This document shows positions 31,369-36,191 of a stretch of DNA of 36,191 nt, piece by piece. A program made the position numbers and the translations under genes. The stretch's first letter is position 1. Every line of letters starts with the position of its first letter. Source of the stretch: Syntrophaceae bacterium. Lineage in GTDB: Bacteria; Desulfobacterota; Syntrophia; Syntrophales; UBA2185. Under the pieces are notes generated by a model. The model was given only the letters and a program-made list of their open reading frames with translations. It did no database searches and had not been told where the DNA came from. Location of the stretch: NCBI GenBank assembly GCA_003142295.1, contig PLLV01000163.1, positions 1 through 36,191 on the forward strand, given 5' to 3'.

Positions 31369-32067
31369 ATGGACGATACTGCCATCAAAGAAAGAGAGGA
31401 GTTTCTTTCCATAGCGGAAGCCTATATAGATAAGAATCTGTATAAAGAGGCGGCGCATGTAGCCGAATCATGGCTAAAGCGTTATCCCATCGATGCCGAT
31501 GCGAATATTATCCGCTGCCACGCACTGCTTAAGATGGGGAATCTTGAAAAAGTCAGTGAAGTACTCGATGACCTGGAAACCAAAGTCCTTGAATTGTCGC
31601 GGATCTATCATCATGTCGGAGATCTTTGCCTGAATGCAGGACTCACAAAGGAGGCAATAAAATTTTATCGGAAATTTATATTTCTGAATCCCACTGTAGC
31701 GAGTGCAAAAGAAGTATACGAGAAGGTAAGTGACCTCGCAGCCGCCATAGATGACTCAGCCGCCGGAGGAGATGCGGATACGTATAGCCATACTGACCAA
31801 GTTGCACCTGATTTCTGTACCACAACCCTTGCTGAGCTGTACATCAGACAGGGTCACCTTGATATGGCTATCAATGTGCTCCGTGAGATACTCAAAAGAG
31901 AACCTGAAAACAGAATGGTGGCGGATAGGTTAAACGATGTCATGGCAATGCAACATGACGGCATCAGAGAAAAGACGTCTTTGCATATGGAACAAAATGA
32001 TGTCGTAATTAGAGAGCTTACAAGGTGGCTTGAAAATATCGACAGGTTAAGAAGCCATGCATCGTGA
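31369..32067 (+). CDS. TPR-repeat protein of unknown role
   Basis: About 232 aa from ATG 31369 (MDDTAIKEREEFLSIAEAY). Helical, with TPR-like units: AEAYIDKNLYKEAAHVAESWLKRYP, RCHALLKMGNLEKVSEVLDDLE, IYHHVGDLCLNAGLTKEAIKFYRKFIFLNP and LAELYIRQGHLDMAINVLREILKREPEN. No signal peptide, so cytoplasmic. The ORF-track GTG start (31297) adds 24 residues without repeats and lacks a ribosome site. Its last codons overlap the start of the following aminopeptidase gene by 11 bases. I do not recognise a specific family; proteins of this build are adaptors. Confidence 0.75.
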   Translation: MDDTAIKEREEFLSIAEAYIDKNLYKEAAHVAESWLKRYPIDADANIIRCHALLKMGNLEKVSEVLDDLETKVLELSRIYHHVGDLCLNAGLTKEAIKFYRKFIFLNPTVASAKEVYEKVSDLAAAIDDSAAGGDADTYSHTDQVAPDFCTTTLAELYIRQGHLDMAINVLREILKREPENRMVADRLNDVMAMQHDGIREKTSLHMEQNDVVIRELTRWLENIDRLRSHAS

Positions 32068-33151
32068 TTCTCCGGCACCTCCTGAGAGGATGGCAAGAGT
32101 AAGGGCTATGCTTCATGAACTTGATGTAGATGCTCTGCTTTTTCTTGATATGAAGAACGTACGCTATCTTACCGGTTTCACAGGCAGTGACGGGGCGCTC
32201 GTTATAGGAAATAAGCAAGAGATCCTCCTTGTTGACGGCCGCTATACTAATCAGGCAAGAAAGGAAGTTGAGGGGCCCCGTGTCTTCGAGTACAAAGACA
32301 AAGAAAAGATAGATGGAATCGCGGCGATCCTTTCAGACGGTAGTTTAAGATCCGTAGGGTTTGAATCGCAGGCGATGAATGTCAACACCTATTTGAACCT
32401 GACGGAAAAACTAGGCGGGTTGAAGTTGAACCCGATGTCCGACCAAATCGGTGCCCTCAGAGCCGTCAAAGACGAAAAAGAAATAGCATTTATTAAAAAA
32501 GCAGCGGAGATATCATGTGAGGCCCTTACTGCTGTTCGCGATCTCATAAGGCCGGGCGTAAGAGAGAAGGATATCGCTATAGAGTTGGATTTTCTGATGA
32601 GAAGACGTGGTGCAGAGCAAGTTTCCTTCCCTACTATTGTTGCGTCGGGAGCGAACTCAGCGCAACCCCACGCGCAACCGGGATCGCGGGCGATTGAAAA
32701 TGGCGATATGGTCATAGTAGATTGCGGCGCTGTATATTGTGGTTATCATTCTGATGAAACCTGCACATTTGCCGTCGGCTATAAAGATAAGAAACAGGAA
32801 GAGGCATACTCCCTGGTAAAGACCGCGCACGACCGGGCATTGGAGGCTGTCAAAGCCGGCATCCCTTGTGTGGAAATCGATCGCATTGCCAGAGAGTGCA
32901 TTGAGACTGGCAAGTTGGGCAAGTATTTCACGCATGGTACAGGCCACGGTGTCGGACTTGATGTTCACGAAGCGCCGCGGATAGCAAGCAATTCGGAAAT
33001 GGTCCTTGAGGCGGGAATGGTATTGACCGTAGAACCCGGTGTCTATATCCCTGACCTCTGGGGCGTCCGCATTGAAGATATGATATTGGTTAAAGAGGAA
33101 GGGTGTGAGGTCTTGACAAAAGTATCGAAGGACTTCACAGTGCTCCACTGA
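32057..33151 (+). CDS. M24B family aminopeptidase (Xaa-Pro peptidase)
   Basis: Cleaves N-terminal residues before proline, or releases proline dipeptides; cytoplasmic dimetal enzyme. 364 aa: an N-terminal creatinase-like domain (VDALLFLDMKNVRYLTGFTGSDGALVIG) and a pita-bread catalytic domain. All metal ligands are visible: VIVDCGAVYCGYHSDETCTF (two Asp), GTGHGVGLDVHE (His), VLTVEPGVYIP (Glu) and VRIEDMILV (Glu). ATG 32057 overlaps the TPR gene (coupling); ATG 32090 (MARVRAML) is possible. In many bacteria this gene is followed by efp; here gcvH follows instead. Confidence 0.93.
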   Translation: MHRDSPAPPERMARVRAMLHELDVDALLFLDMKNVRYLTGFTGSDGALVIGNKQEILLVDGRYTNQARKEVEGPRVFEYKDKEKIDGIAAILSDGSLRSVGFESQAMNVNTYLNLTEKLGGLKLNPMSDQIGALRAVKDEKEIAFIKKAAEISCEALTAVRDLIRPGVREKDIAIELDFLMRRRGAEQVSFPTIVASGANSAQPHAQPGSRAIENGDMVIVDCGAVYCGYHSDETCTFAVGYKDKKQEEAYSLVKTAHDRALEAVKAGIPCVEIDRIARECIETGKLGKYFTHGTGHGVGLDVHEAPRIASNSEMVLEAGMVLTVEPGVYIPDLWGVRIEDMILVKEEGCEVLTKVSKDFTVLH

Positions 33152-33197
33152 TTCTAAAAAAGGAATACAATAAATTCATGTATTAGGATGTCGTGAT

Positions 33198-33596
33198 ATG
33201 AAGGTATTTCCAGATGATCTTCTTTACAATAGGGAACACGCATGGGTAAGGGTAGAGGGTGAATTAGCTACCATCGGTATCACGGATTACGCCCAGGAAA
33301 AATTGGGAGAAATCCTCGCTATAGAACTGCCGGAAGTTGATTCTTATGTGGAGAGGGACGAACCATTCGGCACTATTGAATCTGCAAAGGGTGTTTTCGA
33401 GCTTATTTCACCCGTAAGCGGTGAGGTGGTAAATGTCAACGAAGACATATTGGACGACATCGGCATTATAAACAGTGACCCTCATGATACAGGATGGATG
33501 ATTACTCTGGAGATGTCGGATTCGGAAGAGCTTGATGATCTTCTGGACTCGAGGGAATACCATGACTTTGTGCTTAAAGAAGCGGAGAGTGACTGA
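33198..33596 (+). CDS. gcvH: Glycine cleavage system H protein
   Basis: Small lipoyl carrier that shuttles the aminomethyl group between P, T and L proteins; in lipoate synthesis it is also the acceptor of octanoyl groups. 132 aa: DLLYNREHAWVRVEGELATIGITDYAQEKLGEI, then the lipoylation hairpin FGTIESAKGVFELISPVSGEVV with the modified Lys at residue 64, and SDPHDTGWMITLE. Most GcvH have ESVKA; ESAKG is a mild variant. No gcvT, gcvP or lpd lies nearby, so its role may be as a lipoyl-assembly carrier for the next gene product. Confidence 0.95.
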   Translation: MKVFPDDLLYNREHAWVRVEGELATIGITDYAQEKLGEILAIELPEVDSYVERDEPFGTIESAKGVFELISPVSGEVVNVNEDILDDIGIINSDPHDTGWMITLEMSDSEELDDLLDSREYHDFVLKEAESD

Positions 33597-33605
33597 CCCT
33601 GTTCC

Positions 33606-34451
33606 ATGATATGGAGATTAATTTCATTCAAGAGGTTGAATGCCTTTGAAAACATGGCCATTGACGAGGCCATATTTCGGGAAAATCAACGGACCGATAC
33701 ACCGCCTACCCTCAGATTTTACAGTTGGTCCCCTCCATCAGTGTCTCTGGGATATTTTCAGGCAACCTGGAAAGAGGTCAATGTCGAAGCGTGCAGACGA
33801 TATTCCGTAGATATCGTCCGGCGCCCAACGGGGGGGAAGGCTGTCCTTCATGAAAATGATCTGACCTATGCGGTAATAGCCAGTGAGCGTAATCCCCTCT
33901 TCCCGCCGGACATCTTAGGAACATACAAGGTCATCAGTGGCTGTATCGCCGGGGGACTGTCGGAACTTGGCATAGAAGCCGAGATGGAAGGTGACGGGAG
34001 GTCGTATCAGGACGATTCCCTGAAAGCTGCCTGTTTCTCGTCGCCGTCCCGATATGAGCTTCTGGTAAAAAAAAAGAAAATATGCGGCAGCGCTCAACTG
34101 AGGTCGAAGGGCGTCTTCCTTCAGCATGGCTCAATCCTGGTGGATTTTGACCCGCTCAAAACATGTGCCCTCCTGCTGCCTCAGCACGGCGACCGGAGTT
34201 GGCAAACCAAGAAGTTGCGCGGGTCCGTGACATCGATACATGAGCAAATCGGCGCGTCCGTGTCCGTGGAAAATATCTGCCATGCCATGAAAAAGAGTTT
34301 TGAAAAGAAGCTGGATATCGAGCTGGTGGAAGGATGTTTGACCGCTCACGAGGAGTCCTTGAAGTTACGGCTGATGAATGATAAATATATGAATGACAAA
34401 TGGAATATGGAAGGCAAGGTCGCTTCAGATGGATCTAAGAACTCTGATTAA
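33606..34451 (+). CDS. lipM: Octanoyltransferase LipM-like (lipoate protein ligase fold)
   Basis: Transfers octanoyl from acyl-carrier protein to GcvH, the first step of lipoyl assembly in Bacillus-type organisms. 281 aa, the LipM length. Motifs of the BPL/LplA fold: NMAIDEAIF, LRFYSWSPPSVSLGYFQ, VDIVRRPTGGKAVLHENDLTYAV and GSAQLRSKGVFLQHGSILVDFD. The LipM-specific nucleophile appears in KAACFSSPSRYEL (Cys 143), followed by Lys 158 of KICGSAQ. A true lipoate ligase (LplA) would have a C-terminal domain and lack that Cys. It sits 9 bases after gcvH, its expected acceptor. The gene could also be annotated lipoate-protein ligase A family. The final 20 residues overlap the hisC start. Confidence 0.82.
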   Translation: MIWRLISFKRLNAFENMAIDEAIFRENQRTDTPPTLRFYSWSPPSVSLGYFQATWKEVNVEACRRYSVDIVRRPTGGKAVLHENDLTYAVIASERNPLFPPDILGTYKVISGCIAGGLSELGIEAEMEGDGRSYQDDSLKAACFSSPSRYELLVKKKKICGSAQLRSKGVFLQHGSILVDFDPLKTCALLLPQHGDRSWQTKKLRGSVTSIHEQIGASVSVENICHAMKKSFEKKLDIELVEGCLTAHEESLKLRLMNDKYMNDKWNMEGKVASDGSKNSD

Positions 34452-35493
34452 GAAGGAAGTGCGCGAGCAGGAAGGCTATCGGGCCGACATCACGCCCTAT
34501 CGCACTAGAATGGATGCGAATGAGAGTCCCTTTTCGCTCCCCCCCCTGCTTAAGAAAAAATTGTTCAAAGAGATGAAAAACGTTTCCCTGAACAGATACC
34601 CGGAGCCGGGTGCGCCCCTGATCAGGAAACGCTTTGCCGAACACTATGGCGTAGCCGATAATATGATAATGATCGGTAACGGGTCTGATGAGCTTATTCA
34701 GATCCTCTGCACCGCTCTGGTAAATTCATCATCAGTCGTCATGGTTCCGGCGCCGACTTTTGTCATGTACAGGATTATCGCATCAAATTCCGGTCATGCA
34801 GTAGCAGAGGTGCCCCTCAATGCCTCTTTTGATTTAGACCTGTATGCAATGCTAAACCGGATCGCCAAAGATGCACCCGTCCTGACCTTTTTGAGTTACC
34901 CCAACAGTCCTACGTCAAATTGCTTCAGTGAAAAGGGTGTCGCGGCCATTGTTGAGGCATCAACAGGAATTGTGGTTGTGGATGAGGCATACGGCAGCTT
35001 CGCCGGAAAAACCTTGCTGCCTTTATTGAAGAAATATGACAACCTGGTTATCTTAAAGACCCTCTCTAAAGTGGGACTTGCAGCCATGAGGATAGGCTTC
35101 TTGATCGGCTCCCCGCTCCTCATCCATGAACTCGACAAGGTGAGGCTACCCTATAATATCAATACCCTTTCCCAGGTTGCTGCCGGGTTCTATTTGGACC
35201 ACATTGATACGTTTTTAGGTCAGACGAGGGAGATAATTGCAAGTCGGGAAGAACTCCTGAGCGCTCTTGGGAAGATTGCGGGTGTACATCCCTATCCTTC
35301 AGATGCAAATTTCATTTTTTTTAGTTGCGATTTTGATGCGGATAACATATACTCCATCTTAGCTCAGGAAGGGATTCTCATTAAGAATCTAAACTCTCCT
35401 GGGGTCTTGAAGAATTGCATGAGAGTAACGGTTGGTAACCGCGAAGAAAACCAAGAATTTTTGAAGGTATTAAAGAAAATCCTTTTAAAGTAA
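34429..35493 (+). CDS. hisC: Histidinol-phosphate aminotransferase (HisC)
   Basis: PLP enzyme converting imidazole acetol-phosphate to histidinol phosphate. About 354 aa from ATG 34429 (MDLRTLIKKEVREQEGY); the earlier ORF-track ATG adds 12 residues. Fold type I aminotransferase motifs: DANESPFSLP, LNRYPEPG, IGNGSDELI, SYPNSPTSN, VVVDEAYGSF and TLSKVGLAAMRIGF, with the Schiff-base Lys at residue 214. It overlaps the end of the lipM-like gene by 23 bases. Separated from rpsU by a terminator. Related aminotransferases such as CobD are less likely given the motif set. Confidence 0.92.
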   Translation: MDLRTLIKKEVREQEGYRADITPYRTRMDANESPFSLPPLLKKKLFKEMKNVSLNRYPEPGAPLIRKRFAEHYGVADNMIMIGNGSDELIQILCTALVNSSSVVMVPAPTFVMYRIIASNSGHAVAEVPLNASFDLDLYAMLNRIAKDAPVLTFLSYPNSPTSNCFSEKGVAAIVEASTGIVVVDEAYGSFAGKTLLPLLKKYDNLVILKTLSKVGLAAMRIGFLIGSPLLIHELDKVRLPYNINTLSQVAAGFYLDHIDTFLGQTREIIASREELLSALGKIAGVHPYPSDANFIFFSCDFDADNIYSILAQEGILIKNLNSPGVLKNCMRVTVGNREENQEFLKVLKKILLK

Positions 35494-35521
35494 GGAGTGT
35501 GGTCTAACATAAGGTAACAGA

Positions 35522-35574
35522 GGGTAGTTTACGGCAGAGGCGTAAATCGTCTAGTGCTGTACTGCCCTTTTTTT
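35522..35574 (+). terminator. Intrinsic terminator after hisC
   Basis: GGGTAGT (35522-35528) pairs with ACTGCCC (35561-35567; one G-T pair) and is followed by seven T's. The 32-base loop can itself form TTAC/GTAA. Good terminator for the lipM-hisC unit. Confidence 0.65.
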
Positions 35575-35582
35575 GTCCCCTT

Positions 35583-35610
35583 TTGGCTCAACATTTAAAG
35601 AATTTATATT
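35583..35610 (+). promoter_or_regulatory. Candidate rpsU promoter
   Basis: TTGGCT (35583-35588), 16-base spacer, TATATT (35605-35610; 5 of 6). It lies right after the hisC terminator and about 30 bases before the rpsU ribosome site. Confidence 0.5.
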
Positions 35611-35647
35611 TCGTTACTAAAAAAATTAAAAGAAAGGAAGGATTGTT

Positions 35648-35839
35648 TTGGAAGTAAAAGTATACGACAATGACATTGAAAAGGCCTTAAAAATCCTGAA
35701 GAATAAACTTTCAAAAAGCGGATTGTTTAAGGAGCTAAAGCTGCGGAGAGCCTATGAGAAGCCTTCTGTGAAGAGGAAACGCAAGGCCATCGAAGCTCGC
35801 AGACGTTATGCCAAGGTTCAGCGCCGCAGAAGTTACTGA
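35648..35839 (+). CDS. rpsU: 30S ribosomal protein S21
   Basis: Small basic 30S protein, 63 aa. MEVKVYDNDIEKALKILKNKLSKSGLFKELKLRRAYEKPSVKRKRKAIEARRR is a typical S21. The start is TTG, supported by AAGGAAGG six bases ahead. It has its own terminator-promoter interval upstream and is not in an rpsU-dnaG-rpoD arrangement within the window. Confidence 0.96.
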   Translation: MEVKVYDNDIEKALKILKNKLSKSGLFKELKLRRAYEKPSVKRKRKAIEARRRYAKVQRRRSY

Positions 35840-35878
35840 GAATTTCTTCAACAGTAAGGACCATGATCACCGAGGCCG

Positions 35879-35908
35879 GGGTCTCCTGCCAGATGCTCTA
35901 GGAGACCC
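35879..35908 (+). promoter_or_regulatory. Hairpin covering the ribosome site before the LOG gene
   Basis: GGGTCTCCT (35879-35887), 12-base loop, AGGAGACCC (35900-35908); flanking CCG/CGG extend it with one bulge. The right arm contains AGGAG, the only Shine-Dalgarno-like sequence before the next gene. No U-tract follows. It could be a weak rpsU transcript end or a translational switch. Confidence 0.5.
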
Positions 35909-35922
35909 GGAATGTACGCAAA

Positions 35923-36191
35923 ATGGATGAGAAACAATATTTGGTTGATGCCCTGTCGATAGAGGAATCATGGCGGATATTCCGCATCATGGCTGAATTT
36001 GTGGAAGCCATTGAAACCCTGTCCCATGTGAAAAACGGTGTCACCATTTTTGGATCCGCAAGAGTCGGGCCTGATGATCCATACTACAAGAAGGCGGAGT
36101 ATCTCGCCAGAAGGCTTGCCGAAAACGGCTTCAGTGTAATTACAGGAGGCGGCCCCGGCATCATGGAGGCAGCCAATAAGGGAGCGGCGGC
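35923..36191 (+). CDS. LOG family protein (TIGR00730-like), 5' part
   Basis: Runs off the window end. MDEKQYLVDALSIEESWRIFRIMAEFVEAIETLSH is an N-terminal extension seen in larger LOG proteins; then VTIFGSARVGPDDPYY, AEYLARRLAENGFSVITGGGPGIMEAANKGA. SxR and GGGPGIMEAAN are the nucleotide-binding motifs of the LONELY GUY / 'lysine decarboxylase-like' family, phosphoribohydrolases acting on AMP-type nucleotides. The PGGxGTxxE motif would lie beyond the window. No well-spaced ribosome site; ATG 35912, nearer AGGAG, is out of frame and opens only 16 codons. Confidence 0.88.
   Translation, partial: MDEKQYLVDALSIEESWRIFRIMAEFVEAIETLSHVKNGVTIFGSARVGPDDPYYKKAEYLARRLAENGFSVITGGGPGIMEAANKGAA

Noticed and set aside
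1-36191. CRISPR arrays, insertion sequences, integrases, rRNA
   Set aside because: No regularly spaced repeats, transposase or recombinase motifs, or rRNA segments were seen on either strand.

Overview
The window looks like chromosomal DNA from a Desulfobacterota (deltaproteobacterial) genome, possibly a Syntrophales-type anaerobe. The grounds are the gene order rimP-nusA-infB-ylxP-rbfA-nrnA-truB-rpsO-pnp-M16 peptidase-dut, a free-standing DUF39 homocysteine-biosynthesis gene, the pilMNOPQ order, a cyclic-di-GMP-I riboswitch tied to pilus genes, and the general protein style. This placement is inference from content; no 16S or other taxonomic marker is present. Layout, left to right. (1) 1-2236: the 3' part of murA, then hisD, then a tRNA-Gly(CCC) gene. 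(2) 2237-3930: a small AT-richer insertion-like segment on the minus strand, holding an AbiV-family abortive-infection gene and an acyl-CoA dehydrogenase pseudogene that lost its middle. It is bounded by an imperfect copy of the tRNA-Gly 3' end. (3) 3951-15984: two terminators and a structured leader, then the classic translation and RNA-metabolism cluster rimP, nusA, infB, ylxP (DUF503), rbfA, nrnA, truB, rpsO and pnp, followed by an M16 peptidase and dut. (4) 16002-17180: a DUF39 (HcyBio) gene. (5) 17181-23523: a small HTH regulator gene preceded by palindromic operator-like sequences, an ftsB/divIC-like gene, then pilM-pilN-pilO-pilP-pilQ and a PilF/Tgl-like TPR lipoprotein. (6) 23727-30629: a convergent, tightly packed minus-strand operon: dsbC-like isomerase, fimT/gspH, pilV, pilW, pilX, an unknown secreted protein, and a large cysteine-rich pilY1. 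(7) 30820-30913: a clear class I c-di-GMP (GEMM-I) riboswitch in the leader of that minus-strand operon. (8) 31369-36191: a TPR gene, a proline-type M24 aminopeptidase, gcvH, a LipM-like octanoyltransferase, hisC, rpsU and the start of a LOG-family gene. How the parts fit: the plus-strand pil genes encode the inner-membrane alignment complex and secretin of a type IV pilus. The minus-strand operon encodes its minor pilins and tip adhesin, plus a periplasmic disulfide enzyme that could fold the cysteine-rich PilY1. The riboswitch would place the minor-pilin/PilY1 set under second-messenger control at the RNA level, independently of the core machine. The gcvH-lipM pair is a plausible lipoyl-assembly module, because LipM loads octanoyl groups onto GcvH. 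The most interesting elements are the riboswitch with its possible SD-sequestering expression platform, the AbiV island at the tRNA, the LipM-GcvH pair, and the operator-flanked regulator upstream of ftsB/pil.
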